Origin: Ceratorhiza oryzae-sativae
Lineage: Eukaryota > Basidiomycota > Agaricomycetes > Cantharellales > Ceratobasidiaceae
Assembly (NCBI GenBank): GCA_030998015.1
Contig: JARWMV010000243.1
Location: forward strand, 434,001 to 498,000
Length of the DNA: 64,000 nucleotides
Direction of reading: 5' to 3'
In this document: piece after piece, positions 31,263 through 42,931 of the stretch
How positions within the stretch are numbered: the stretch's first letter is position 1
Layout: each line of letters starts with the position of its first letter
The notes under the pieces: generated by a model
Told to the model about the DNA's origin: nothing
Database searches by the model: none
Seen by the model: only the letters and a program-made list of their open reading frames with translations
Program-made: the position numbers and the translations under genes

Positions 31263-32730
31263 CTAATCCGCCCGCTCGCCGCCCGTGCTCGTCCGACCTT
31301 TGAGATCGTCCATCGGGACGGGCTCGTACCCCCCGCTTCGAGCACCCGATGCCTGGTTGCTCGAGGGGAGCGTCTCCTTCTTGAGCCCCTCCACGTGTTT
31401 GACCCAGGTGTAATAAATCGACCCCGCCAGGATAAGCGTAATCGACGTGCCGCGTCCGCTAGAACCGAGTCAAGACCGCGCCCAGATGATGTAAAAAACG
31501 ACGTACAGGGAAATAACATCGCCGAATATCCACACGCTAAAGAACGTCTGGATCACCCCTCGCACGGCCGACGAGACCATGTGCGTAATGGGCGAGGTCA
31601 CCTTGATGCTGAACAGCGTGGCCACGCATATGAGGAACCCGAACAGTCCCTGCGTTCGTATCCAAATGAAAATTTAACAACTCAGATCCTCCTGTTTGAG
31701 AGAGAAGCAGGGCGTACAGTGACAGCGGTACCCCACAAAAATGCGCCCAACACGCTTTCACCGGCACCCACCACCGACTTGTCCGGGCCGAACAATAGCG
31801 TGATAATGGCCGGGACCTCGCCCGCAAGGACTATAAGCGGAACGATCGCAATCGCGCTCAGGAGATTCGTATACCACGCTAAATCGATCGCCGAACCATC
31901 GACCACATCCAACGCGCGCTTGATCACAACCGCCTGGAGAGCCGTCGACACTGAGGAGAGGATCCCGAAGAGCACGCCAAGCGGGGAGACGCCCGGTCCT
32001 TCTCTCGCCGCAGCCGATGAAGCGAGTCCGCTAGCCGTCACATGGTCTAAAAAGACACCAGTAAAGAATCCGCCCGTGACAATCGCGCACGCGAGGAGGA
32101 TTCGACGGGATGGTGGGGCCGCACGAAGGAACATGATTGAAATGACGACCGTAAACGGCAGAACCAAGCCTCGTGCGACCTGGTAAAACGACGCATCGAC
32201 GTATTTGAGGCAAAAGTTGTTGAAACTGGTCCGATGCCGTTGGTCACTCGAGGTTTAAAAAAATGTCTAGCACTCACTTGAGACCCAAGACGTTGATTGA
32301 AATCAATGGCGCGAGTCCTTTCAAGAGTGCCATATCTGGTGTCCGGGGTAGGCGAAGGATGCCAAAGATATGCGCGCCTACAAACAGCAGGACCGCGACA
32401 ACGAGTTGACAGAATAAGAAAAACACGGGTGTATCGGTTTTATTAAGCACCCATTTGTTACTTTTGCCTTGAAAATTAGGATGGCGTGTCAGGATAGACC
32501 AGGACGAGACTCACGCAAGAATCATCTAGTTGGGGCGATTAATGAGATGCCTCTATCATAAATAGATGACGGGTATGACTTACGGCAATAGCAGCCACGA
32601 CATAGAACGAAACCGAAGCTGCCTATCAAGATCCAATAAAATTAATTACTTTGCGGCCAATTAGAGACAGATGTGTACTCACCACCATCAGCCTCGAAGG
32701 CTTCTGCTCCGTGGTAGCACCTCCAGACAT
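31263..32730 (-). CDS. SLC35/TPT-family nucleotide-sugar transporter (GDP-fucose-transporter-like)
   Basis: Seven exons: 32683-32730, 32584-32622, 32515-32525, 32278-32460, 31718-32225, 31507-31649 and 31263-31458; 375 aa in one frame. About ten hydrophobic segments are visible. Signature stretches include MILANKWVLN, LGLNFNNFCLKYVDASFYQVARG, and IKVTSPITHMVSSAVRGVIQ near the end, which resemble SLC35C1/GDP-fucose and related triose-phosphate-translocator-fold carriers of the Golgi or ER. The exact substrate cannot be told from sequence. Exon 3 is only 11 nt, placed by reading frame and the conserved ANKWVLN join (acceptor CAAAAG). The tail is cytosolic-looking with GGYEPVPMDDLKG. The stop is 148 bp upstream of the DGK1 ATG, on the same strand. 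Confidence 0.82.
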
Positions 32731-33815
32731 ATTTTTTTGTCTGGATAAACAATCCCAGCTTGTAGATGGAGCTGCTGGCCAGCGGAGACGAAGTTAAGAA
32801 GCAAGTCCAAAAAACGCGCATGCCCATGGATACCCACTTGTGGCAATGCCCGTGATGGCGCCGAAATGCGCAGTCAAACAGTGGAGCTGCTGGTTGCGCC
32901 CGATGGCAGAGTAAACGAGTGACAGAAAAACGCGCCAGTAGCTGGTGGCAGTCAGTTGGGGGAGGCGCAATGTCGGCGATTTGAAATGGACTTTTGACAG
33001 GTTGACGCCGCGCATTCAAGGCTATCGCAACCATATCTCTCAGCCTCTTGTCCTAGCATTCCTCGCGTTGTTATTTCAGTAATCAGTACGTGACCGGTTG
33101 GTGCAAAATACCCTCTATCATCGTCAATCCATGCTGCTTTGTCAGTCTCCCGCCAAGTCATTCCTTCATCCGGCAAATGTCGAGAAATTGGTGCTCTTGC
33201 CAGGACTTGATCTGCTCCCATTTAGAAACCTCAATAACGTCACCTGGATTGATTGATATCTTGAACACGCGCCAGCAACGGCCAAGAACGGCCACCACGA
33301 TCGACATCTGGAACACCCCCTGGGTCACTGGGACAAACACTTGGCTTTGCCAAAAGCCGAAACTCTAACTGGTATGAACCAGCTCCAACGCTTACTTAGA
33401 GAGTGATACGCTACTATATGGGAGCTGGAAATTGAGTTTTTCACACAGTGGCGTGGTACTCAGACCGAACGTCCGATCCAGCTCCAAGCGACCCACAGAC
33501 ACGCAGCGCAAACATTCAGCGCCCTCCACCCTGAATGTCACTGAAGCACTGGCTTCTTTCCTTCCTCGACGAACAATCTAATTTAACCACATCCATCCTT
33601 CGACCGCCTTTACACAACTTTGGTTTACTCCCGTGGTCTGTTCAATGCCCGCTGGAATGTTCGCTGATCGCTGGTGCAAACAACTGGACCGTCCTTTCAG
33701 CGACACTGGGATATAATCATGTGGCGGACGAAACAATATCCCTCTCCCGCGTTCGCTCTCAGAGACCTCTTATTCGTCCAATCTCTCAACTCTACTCACT
33801 CATCGCCCATACACT
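32731..33815. other. Intergenic region with the 5' flank of family copy 1
   Basis: No gene supported. From about 33,530 the sequence is duplicated before the other family members (see the family promoter entry). Confidence 0.4.
33530..33815 (+). promoter_or_regulatory. Conserved family promoter (copy 1)
   Basis: About 280 bp shared with the 5' flanks of copies 2 (35,870-36,130), 3 (57,455-57,730) and 4 (59,806-60,080). It includes an inverted repeat GGGATAT...ATATCCC (33,709-33,744) and a pyrimidine-rich stretch before the ATG. Copy 5 has only a diverged version. Confidence 0.55.
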
Positions 33816-34709
33816 ATGTCTGCTGCCTTCTCTGGTCCGTCTGGCGACTTCGAGGCTCATATCAAGTTCTCACTGAGCGAGCTCGGTCTCGAGGACACTC
33901 CGAGCTGGCTTTTGGCTGGCATAATCATGAACGCCATGGCACTCATGGTAAGTCTGATCCCTCCTCTATCCTGGATATACGTTAATATATCAGTGGTAGA
34001 ACTCGAGTGCTCATCTGAAGCTCGATCCCATCACCACCAGGATGGTTCTCTCGCTCCGCAACGAGGTCAGCGCACTATGCGCGCTCTACAAAGTCAAAGA
34101 TGTCGAGTTCCGCTTCAAGTCTCTCATGGTAAGCCGTGCCTCTATTCATGAAAATTGAATGGCCCCTGAGTACGATTCTAGGATGCTCCTCGCCGGCTCA
34201 TCCTCGACTTGTTCGCCATCGACATGTCCAGCGGTATAGTCAGCGAGAATCCATTGTACTGGAGGGTGAGTATCAATGCTTCCAGCTATATTCACATCTA
34301 ACTCCAGACCGCATAGGGCTCAAAGTTCACCGAGTCAGAGACTCAGCTACTGCTCAACTTCCTCGCTCTGGTCCGTGCCCTCATGCGCATCTATGGGGCT
34401 GAGCCAGTATTGGAGATCATTGAACACTATAACAACAAGTCTGCGCTCCAACCGAACCACATCCGCCATACCGGAGTTGGACCTCGAATCGCCAACGTAT
34501 ACCGTGGGTTCGAAGCGGCCACCTCAACGATGGTCACGCGAACACACGCCAAGTCGAGCGTGCGCTTCAGCCCGTTCGGATTCCGATCTCGCCAGGTCGT
34601 TGCTGACCCCGTTCGTCCCGCGCGGCTCGACCTGAACGACGAGAGCAGCCTCGGATTACTCTCTGATGCGCCTCTGCGAATGCGACGCCGCCGATTCGGA
34701 CTGTTCTGA
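33816..34709 (+). CDS. Paralogous family copy 1 (unknown function)
   Basis: Exons 33816-33947, 34000-34128, 34182-34265 and 34317-34709; 245 aa. Splice sites are conserved in all five copies. The protein opens MSAAFSGPSGDFEAHIKF; a conserved EDTPSWLLAGIIMNAMALM segment ends exon 1; exon 2 is NSSAHLKLDPITTRM...; exon 4 contains RIYGAEPVLEIIEHYNNK, then a Ser/Arg-rich tail ending LRMRRRRFGLF. There is no signal peptide or clear transmembrane span. Helical, basic C-terminus. I recognise no domain. It lacks three residues in the tail compared with copies 2, 3 and 5. Confidence 0.78.
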
Positions 34710-36130
34710 GCCCATACGCTTGCTCATATGCGCTAGTGCTTTGCTCAACCTATATGCCCCCCTTTCTGTTCTGTCTGTCTGTTCATCTCGGTCTCAATTG
34801 TCACTCATTTTCATTTACCCTTTTTTTTCTGATTCCACACCGATTGTTGCGCGACCACAAGTGTAGTGCAACCTAGGTAGTCATTTGAATGAACCTGTCC
34901 CTTTCATAAATCTCCGCAAAATGCATTATTCGAATACTAGAACATGGCTCTCTCGACGACTCAACTGGACCATGCGGCACTTCATAAGCAAGTGCATAAT
35001 ATCAGGTAGTGTATGCACGCAGCGTGACGTGTTTAGGACGATTAAAGTTCCAGAGCATCGGCCCTGCGTGAAGGGCCCCGTAAAAATCAGATTATGCTTG
35101 TCACATACACGATCGCGCGCGCTCAGATCTTCAAGTCAGCAGATAGTCTAAATCAATCCCTTAGAACAAAAGTAGCGGGCCCGGGGAAGGGCATTATCCA
35201 CCTGGTCAGAAGCTCATCGATTCCAATGTCGTTTGAGCTTGCCGGAATAGCCGATTTTTGGGGACTCCTAACAAATTTATCGGACTCGTGAAGCTGGTAT
35301 CATGGACTGCAGTATCGTCATCAGGCCAATTACACCATTCTCACATGTGTCAACCACTCTCCCCCAATCAACTTTCTCTTGATTCCTACCCAGGCTAGTC
35401 ATAGTCGTGACCATTCGAGTGTATAGCGACTCATCCTACGTAATACAGGTATTTTCACCTTAACGGAGTCTGTGCATCTTGACGGCGGTTGAATAACCGG
35501 TCAATCACCGTTAAAGCCGCAGAGCTTCATCCATCGCAGAGTTGATGCGCCTAGCTTTTAGACAACATGGGTCCCGCTTTCGGTTGTCGTTCAGGACCAG
35601 CACAAAATTAACGCTTGCCAAATGTCGTATTTATCGAGCCATACAAACCTTAACGTCATTCCGTGGATTGGCTAAATAACCGGCCGAACTCGCTCCTACA
35701 TGGCCAAGGCCAACCACAACCATCGTTTGGAATATGCTTGGCACCCATGCTTTGGCACTGAGCCAACCGATGCCATAACGGATCGATGAGAGTGAACGGC
35801 TCGTTTGGCTTTAAGTGGCACCAACACGTAGTGGCAAACTACCCCCGCGTTCTATCCTGAATTTCACCTCGTTACTTCTTCAACGACCAATCTAATTTAC
35901 CCCAAATCCATCGTTCGACCACCTTTACACAGCTCTGGTTTGCTCCCGTGGTCTGTTCAATGTCCGCTGGAATATTCGTTGATGGTTTATGCAAACAACT
36001 AGACCGTCCTTTCAGCGACACTGGGATATAATCATATGGCGGACGAAACAATATCCCTCTTCCGCGTTTACTCTCACAGACCTCTCATTCGTCCAATCTC
36101 TCAACTCGACAAATTAATCGCCCATACACT
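34710..36130. other. Intergenic between copies 1 and 2
   Basis: The first ~170 bp (to about 34,890) is family 3' flank with the GTAGTCATTTGAATGAAC block found after every copy; the last ~260 bp is the copy 2 promoter. The middle holds no supported gene. Confidence 0.45.
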
Positions 36131-37033
36131 ATGTCTGCTGCCTTCTCTGGTCCGTCTGGCGACTTCGAGGCTCATATCAAGTTCTCACTGAACTCACTCG
36201 GTCTCGAGGACACTCCGAGCTGGCTTTTGGCTGGCATAATCATGAACGCCATGGCACTCATGGTAAGTCTGATCCCTCCTCTATCCTGGATATACGTTGA
36301 CATATAGGTTGTAGAACTCGAGTGCTCATCTGAAGCTCGATCCCATCACCACCTGGATGATTCTCTCGCTCCGCAACGAGGTCAGCGCACTATGCGCTCT
36401 CTACAAGGTCAAAGATGTCGAGTTCCGCTTCAAGTCTCCCATGGTAAGCCGTGCCTCCATTCATGAAAATTGAATGGCCCCTGAGTGCGAGTCTAGAATC
36501 CTCCTCGCCGGCTCATCCTCGACCTGTTCGCCCTCGACATATCCAGCACTATGGCCAGCGAGAATCCGTTGTACTGGACGGTAAATGTTAACGTTTCCAC
36601 CTGTATTCACACTTAACTCGAGTCTGCCTAGGGCTCAAAGTTTACCGAGTCAGAGGCCCAGCTACTTCTCAACTTCCTCAATCTGGTCCGTGTCCTTATA
36701 CGCATCTATGGGCCTGAGCCAGTTTTGGAAATCATTGACCATTACAACAACAAGTCTGTGCTCCAGCCGAACCACATTCGCCACACCGGAGTTGGACCTC
36801 GAGTCGCCAACGTATACCGTGGCTTCGAAGCGGCCACCTCAACGATAGCCACGCGAACGCACAACAAGTCGAGCGTCCGCTTCAGCCCGTTTGGATCACG
36901 GTCTCGCCCAGTAGTTGACCAAACCGCTCACCCCGCGCGACTCGACTTGAACGACGAGAGCGGTCTTGGACTGCTCTCTCATGCGCCTCTGCGAATGCGA
37001 CGCCGCCGAGCCTTTGGATTTGGCCTCTTCTGA
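36131..37033 (+). CDS. Paralogous family copy 2 (unknown function)
   Basis: Exons 36131-36262, 36315-36443, 36497-36580 and 36632-37033; 248 aa. About 90% like copy 1 by eye, same orientation, 2.3 kb downstream. Exon 3 starts NPPRRLILDLFALDISS; the tail ends RMRRRRAFGFGLF. All GT-AG sites are intact and there are no stops. Function unknown. Confidence 0.78.
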
Positions 37034-38210
37034 GCCCATACGCTAGCCCATATGCCTCTATCACTTTCGTCATCCTATATGCCCCCTGTCTTTTCTGTCT
37101 CTCTGTCACGATTTCGACTGTCGCTCAGTTTTCTTTACCCCCTTTTTCTGCGATTCCACACCACTTGTCGCCCGACCTCTGATGTCATGCAAGCTTGGTA
37201 GTCATTTGAACGATCCTCTCTTTCAAACCTACGTGATAAGAAGGGTCTGAGCGGCCCACAGTATCTGCTCTCTGCACGACTAATTGCTCATGGTTAAGCA
37301 CATTCTATTGGTTCATAATCTGTCTTGGATGTGCGTGGTAATGGGTTGAATGTGTCATTTGATCTTCTGGTGGATACGCTATGATGAATCTCTCCGAATT
37401 ACATATGTTAGCTGATCATCTGTAGAGCACTCGAACCCCACCAAATGTAGTATGGTTTTGGTATCAGTATGTTTACTCGCTTCTCTTCTTTGTTTAATGT
37501 GCCAAAATGCTCGCATGCATGAACTCGTCCGATGCACGATTGCCGGTTGGGGGGGGGGGGGGGTTCAGCCGCATCATTCGGATCTCATTACATGAGAATC
37601 TTGTCTTTCACCCTCCAATTGGGTTTAATCAAATGGTTTACCTCACTAGTGCACTCGGCCACTCGTGTCAAGCACGCCTGGCGCTCCAAAGACCAGCTCT
37701 AAAAGAGTTAGACAAATCCGTATAAACAAATGGTGTTGAGCGATCGTCGGGTTCGCAATATCGAGTCTCGCGAAGGTAGAGGTGAATTTCCAACTGCTCA
37801 TGTATTCAAGTTTGAGTGATGAGAGCATCATGATATCCGGTGGGTGAGTGAAACGATAATGATGGTAAATAATGGTAGTCTTCTAACGGGAAAGGATAAG
37901 ATTAGCACAGCCGCAGACGGTAGGCGCTCATATCCCACCGGCTTGCGGCTTGGTTTACTGGAGCTATTGAGCCAGTATGAACATAAGTGAGATAGAACAG
38001 GCGTAAAACGCTCGCTACGGTGATAAATCGGATCAAAGGGTCTTCTTTACGTCAGGAGGGTTCGCTCAGTAGCTGACTCGGTGAGCGGGCATACCGCCCG
38101 AACTCTGCCACCATCCCGGGCACAATTGCTCTACTTGCCACCTCTCTTTTTAGGGTCTAGAAACACTAGATCTCGAAATAATTCGTCAAAGCAACCACTT
38201 TTATGCAAGA
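37034..38210. other. Intergenic with a 15-G homopolymer
   Basis: Family 3' flank to about 37,225, then unique sequence with a run of 15 G at 37549-37563. No gene supported. Confidence 0.45.
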
Positions 38211-38237
38211 TGGAGACACTCTTGGCGCAATATCAGA

Positions 38238-39944
38238 ATGAACCAGCCACAACTCCAGCCGACTCGGCGGAGACAGCCGCTGATGTTTGTGGCTCTAGTA
38301 TACGTGAGTCAAAAGAAAAACGACAAATTTGGTGAAACTAAAGCCTACTATCTCTGGAAAGCGCGCAAAGAGCAAAGAGCAATCCTGGCGATCGAGGATC
38401 GAGGTATTGCTTGTTTATCTCTGACTTGGCAGCCTCCGATTCAGAACTCCGTGGAAGCTCCTAACACAAAACTGGACACCATTTACAGCTCAAATACAGG
38501 ACTCGTAGACTATTACGGAGGCCGTATATCGGATCCTTCTCGAGAACCAGCGATGATAAACGATCTCCCCTACGAGCTGCTATTCCGTATCTTCGAAATA
38601 TCTGTTCAATCTTCATTCACAATTTCCTTCACCCACTCCGACAAGTGCCATGCCCAGGAGGATCACGGTTCCCAGGAGCTTCTCGATTTGCCACCACATG
38701 CTTACCTACTATCCCACGTTTGCAACTCCTGGTATCGCGTGGTCCATACCTCACCTACTCTCTGGTCGTATATCCGGGTTGTGGTATCTGGAGATCATCG
38801 TGACCGATCCTACGCCTACGCATCTCGCATGATTAAACACGCCTCTCAAGCTCCCCTCTCTCTACAAATACATGTTCCTGAAGCTCGAGGGCGTAAGATG
38901 GTTCAACGCTTTAACAGATGGATATCAGGTGTTGCGAGCCGTATCCATACCCTAAAGTTTTCTGGGAAGAGTTTGAATCCTGAAGTGCTCCATTCAGCTC
39001 TAGATGCCTGCCTTGGGTATCATCAGTCTGGTACGGTTCGAGAGCTCAGCGTTTGGCATCCAGGAGAACGTCGCATTTACATCCGTCCAGCGTCGTCTTT
39101 CGCCTCTCAACCCTGGAGCATTACAATAGTATCGTCTCGAATTGAGTTTAGATTTAAAGACATACCTACGCTGAAGTTGGACAATTTGTTCGTGCGATGG
39201 GAAAGCCAAGTCTTTCCAAGAGTTACTCATCTCGAGCTCAGAAATGGGTCAATCTCAGAGAATCAGCTCATAGCCCTTCTGTCAAATACTCCTGAGCTGT
39301 GTCGATTGACTTTCAACCTCAATATCAACCGCGCCTATCGTAAAACCCCACAGACGCCTTTATCCTTACCGAAACTGGAGTTCTTGAACTTGGTGGGGAT
39401 GAACCCCTCCCAAATTTGGGCTATTCTAAGGCTGATAGCACCAAGCGATAGCCCACTCGAACTGGCCCTTGAGCTTGGGGAACTAAGATGCTCGGAGGAT
39501 CTAGTCGAAATGCCGGAAGCAAAGGCCTTCTTTTCCCGTTCAAGGATATCTTCGTGCTATCTGAGAATGAAACCGAAATCTAATCAGCTGCACTCTCCTG
39601 GTATCTTGAAGTACCTCCTCAAAGCCCATACGTTGTACTTCCACGGCCTGTCGTACCTCAGCAACCTCACGCCCTTCAATCAGCATACATCCCTAGGCCT
39701 TCGTGTGCTTTGCATGCATGATTGCGAAGTAGGTCTAGACGATTTGAAGCAGCTGCTCGGGCTGCGCACGATCCAGGCCTTGAGACTGTGGAAGTGTAGA
39801 ATTTTTGCCGAGGGTAGCAAATTGAGGACAGTGCCTCAGGAGCTCGAGCGTTGCCTATCGCAGTTTGTGCCGGACGTCAGATGTTACGGAGATGGCCGCA
39901 CTCAAGACACATACTTGGATCACTGGGCGTTTGCTTGCGTATAG
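38238..39944 (+). CDS. F-box protein with LRR-like C-terminal region
   Basis: 568-codon ORF. Residues about 106-150 (INDLPYELLFRIFEISV...LLSHVCNSWYRVV) form an F-box, the Skp1-binding part of SCF ubiquitin ligases. The remainder (about 200-560) has leucine-spaced repeats (HLELRNGSI, LCRLTFNLNI, LPKLEFLNLVGM, LRVLCMHDCEV, IQALRLWKC) like the substrate-binding region of basidiomycete F-box proteins. A preceding coil KEQRAILAIEDR is typical of the group. The true start is uncertain: an ATG at 38211 followed by a GTGAGT intron (from 38304, acceptor about 38360) would also reach the frame. Substrate unknown. Confidence 0.75.
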   Translation: MNQPQLQPTRRRQPLMFVALVYVSQKKNDKFGETKAYYLWKARKEQRAILAIEDRGIACLSLTWQPPIQNSVEAPNTKLDTIYSSNTGLVDYYGGRISDPSREPAMINDLPYELLFRIFEISVQSSFTISFTHSDKCHAQEDHGSQELLDLPPHAYLLSHVCNSWYRVVHTSPTLWSYIRVVVSGDHRDRSYAYASRMIKHASQAPLSLQIHVPEARGRKMVQRFNRWISGVASRIHTLKFSGKSLNPEVLHSALDACLGYHQSGTVRELSVWHPGERRIYIRPASSFASQPWSITIVSSRIEFRFKDIPTLKLDNLFVRWESQVFPRVTHLELRNGSISENQLIALLSNTPELCRLTFNLNINRAYRKTPQTPLSLPKLEFLNLVGMNPSQIWAILRLIAPSDSPLELALELGELRCSEDLVEMPEAKAFFSRSRISSCYLRMKPKSNQLHSPGILKYLLKAHTLYFHGLSYLSNLTPFNQHTSLGLRVLCMHDCEVGLDDLKQLLGLRTIQALRLWKCRIFAEGSKLRTVPQELERCLSQFVPDVRCYGDGRTQDTYLDHWAFACV

Positions 39945-41033
39945 GTCTGTAGTGTGTGTGTGTGTGGAATATTTTGCATGCAACCAATAAACCGGGTACG
40001 GAACAGGTTGAGACTCAAGCTTCCAGATATCTGTTCAACCATTTTGGGTGAATTAAATCTCCCCCGAGTCAATGGCGCGACAGCAGTCCATGGAGGTCAA
40101 TAGCGGCAAGCGCTATGAAACTAGAAGCAAAGGGTTTCTCGGGAAAAGCGCGCGGAAGTACGCTTTCCACGCTTTCTCGGGGTAAACAATACACATCTAA
40201 ATCCGCCTTTTGTGACAATGGATCTAGCGCTTGGTTTTCCCGGATCGTTCATTGACGCTGTCAATTCACCTGTCTCGACTAATCCAGGGTACCTTACCTC
40301 CCTGCCTTATGAATAGCATTACCTCTCAGAAGTCCCTATGCGTAGAACTCTTGGCAGAGCACCCATGACGCGGATACTGAGTGATCGTAGTGTGCCACGC
40401 GATTGACTCAATTCAACACATTGGGCGGCGCTCGAGCTTGATGGGTAACGTAAAAGGCGGCTAGGAGAGCTAGCTCCCGTCGACTACTCGTAGTTTACAA
40501 GGCAATTTGCGAACGGCGACCTCGCTCGACCTATCCTAACGACACAGCATTCAACTGTTGATCCCCCTTTTCAAGCACCGCCTGGATATCAAAAGGCCAC
40601 ATCTGCTTGGCACTCGAGGCACCGGAGAGCCAGATCAACTTCTTGGCGATCGAAAACGTGTCGGACTTGCGGACCTCGGTCATTCGGGGTGGTCTAGGCA
40701 CCATACAATTGCAACTGCACGCATGTTTAACTCGCCCACGCTTAGGTTTGCTATTATAGCGCGTGGAATAGACCGAAGGTTACACAACGTGGCGGGATTG
40801 CATCGGTCTAGCATTGGGTTTTGGTTTGGACAAAAGGAGGAGCAAGGTAGACGCCTATGGGCCACCCAGCTCAAATGTGACCGATTTACGCGACTGACCG
40901 CAGTCATGTATCGCCTTTACTAGATCATTTATCGAAACAACTTGAATTCAATATGGGCAAAACAGTTCATGTGCCCCAATTTTCGCTGTGCACTACCGTT
41001 TCTGTAATACTGGGTTCCTCAACACTCCATCAA
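39945..41033. other. Intergenic with a short (GT)n run
   Basis: A (GT)n tract lies at about 39,951-39,964. Small ORFs here look random; no gene supported. Confidence 0.45.
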
Positions 41034-42672
41034 TTAGAGGCTTGCCATCGTCAGGAGCTCTAGTCCAATGACACCGCTGCGGCTCGCATCTAGTATGCCC
41101 CCATCATCTTCCTCCGGCTCCAAGTCAATCGGTTGGTCCTCGCCCAAGTTTTCATCAACCACGGCATCAAGATCCAGCATGTCTTCTCCCCGCGTGGGAA
41201 GACCGATTCCATTGGCCAACGTACGTCCCACTGGGGGGACATAGCGCCTTCGTGGACGCCTCCCACTTGTGTGAACAGAGTTTGGACCTTGACTCCCTGG
41301 CCTCGAGCGGCTCGCTGTACCGGGTTGAGGCGTGGGTTCAGGCATTGCAAATCGCAGCCCGGGGATTGGGGTGCGACAGACGGGACAGAGCGGCTGGGTG
41401 TTTGCGGCTCGAGCCGTGGTTGCAGCGTGAAGACAAGCGCCACAGAGTATATGACCACAACTAGTCCATTGATCGTTCAAAAGTAGAGTTTAGCATCAGT
41501 GCGCCAGAATAGGGTCCGCAAAACCACCAGTGAAGGTTCAAGCGGTGCGATCGAATGGCCAAGGAAAACAGCAATTGCGGCATATTGCAGTCCAGGTCAA
41601 TCAACGGAAAACCAACCGGGGACAGCACCGCATATTATTCCAAGGATCAGTTTGAGGGATTTCGTTCATATATCGTTTAGTAGTAGGGAAGATTAGGATC
41701 CGAAGTGTTTTAGAATTCGTCGAAGATTCGCATTAGACAGACAACGTGCCCATTGCAGACAAACGACGCGTTGGAAACATATGCGCCATAAGGATGGGAT
41801 TATATTCCAGAATCCACATCCAAGGGAGGAACATCGTGGGTTGTAGCATGAAAATATCGCTAGTTAGCCTAGTGGGTATACCGAGTAAGCGGCGAGACTA
41901 ACGTACGGAGTTATAACTGCGCTTTTAGGCGGGGAGAAGCAGATAGGGCACATGTACTCGGACAAAAGTGGTAAAGTTTCGTCTTCGCTTTCTGAGTCAA
42001 GTGGCTGAGGTTTCCGCTTCTTTGGAATGCTTGGAGGCAGTGGTGGGACAGGAAGTTGAGTGGATTTCCAAGAATTGTCACCACCTGGTGAAGCATTCGA
42101 ACCAACCTCAGATAACATTGTGTTTGTTGGATTGTCTGAAGCAGATGATGGGGGTCCCGTGGGGTGCGCGACGTTCTGAGTTGCGTGAGGATCTTGGGCG
42201 GCAAAATGGGGAGCTCGTTGCGCCATGTTCTCGTGAGATGACTCCCCATATAACTCTAGTGACGCCGGTTGAGTCTCGACTATGTCGATTGCAGTAGTTT
42301 GAACAGATCCTGTGCTACACAGAACGCTGTTAGTACGGTGCCAAGGCCCAAACAAAGGATGTTCCCATACTCAGCAATCTCCGGTGGCGGAGAAAGACTT
42401 GAACTCGCGCTTGACTCGCGTTTGAGCCTCGTATCCGCCCTATGGTCCTGGACATCGTGTGGAGTTCGAGTACTTGATCCGGGTGCATTCGCAGCCGTTG
42501 CCGTTCGAGAACGGGTCATTCGCGATGGCACGGCGCGCAGGCGGGGCGCTGAGGGCAACGAATTGCGAGAGCTCGTCGCCGAGTGGTGCCGCCTCGACGC
42601 TGAAGCGAGTGACGTCGGCGGGGCGGGCGGTGAAGCCGAGTCGGTTTGGTCAATGTCGACGATATCGGTCAT
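41034..42672 (-). CDS. C3HC4 RING-finger protein (probable E3 ubiquitin ligase)
   Basis: Exons 42371-42672, 41907-42314 and 41034-41460; 378 aa. The N-terminus is Ser/Arg/Pro-rich and probably disordered. Pro-rich and acidic stretches (SESEDETLPLLSEY) follow, then the RING: CPIC at about 222-225, CGH, CGAC and CPVC, giving C3HC4. The ~110-residue tail is basic, then acidic (LEPEEDDGG). The overall layout (disordered N-terminus, C-proximal RING) is like Slx8/RNF4-type ligases, but I see no certain SUMO-interacting motif. A 446-nt intron (41461-41906), far longer than others here, splits the RING between CPIC and CGH. Start ATG at 42672. Confidence 0.78.
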
Positions 42673-42931
42673 CGTTGGCACAAGAAGCAACGTCTATTTC
42701 CAATTCCAGACGTCGCCCAAGAAGCACAAGTGGATGATTGATGCGATCAGTAGCAACTCGGTTACATTACCACAGCCGAACTGCCTCTACTTAAAGGGCA
42801 CCGTACGGTGCGGTGCCGTCCCTCGTCAAAATCAAGTGCCACTCCTTTCGTCTCTTGAATGTCAGCCGTGCCCTTTGCCCTTGTATATTGACTGGGGCGA
42901 CTCGAGCATACTGCATCTATACTATACCACA
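42673..42931. promoter_or_regulatory. Shared promoter of RING gene and Zn2Cys6 gene 1
   Basis: 259 bp between the divergent start codons. It contains the 5' flanks of both genes. Confidence 0.4.

Noticed and set aside
31239..32186. 315-aa + strand ORF
   Set aside because: It is antisense to the spliced transporter gene, whose exons and introns explain the region.
33816..34709. Idea that the five-copy family is a domesticated viral capsid
   Set aside because: The helical body and Arg-rich tail are suggestive, but I see no capsid motif, and three conserved introns argue for an ordinary gene family.
40558..40923. 121-aa + strand ORF upstream of the RING gene
   Set aside because: No similarity to any family known to me, no splice continuation, and composition like random sequence.
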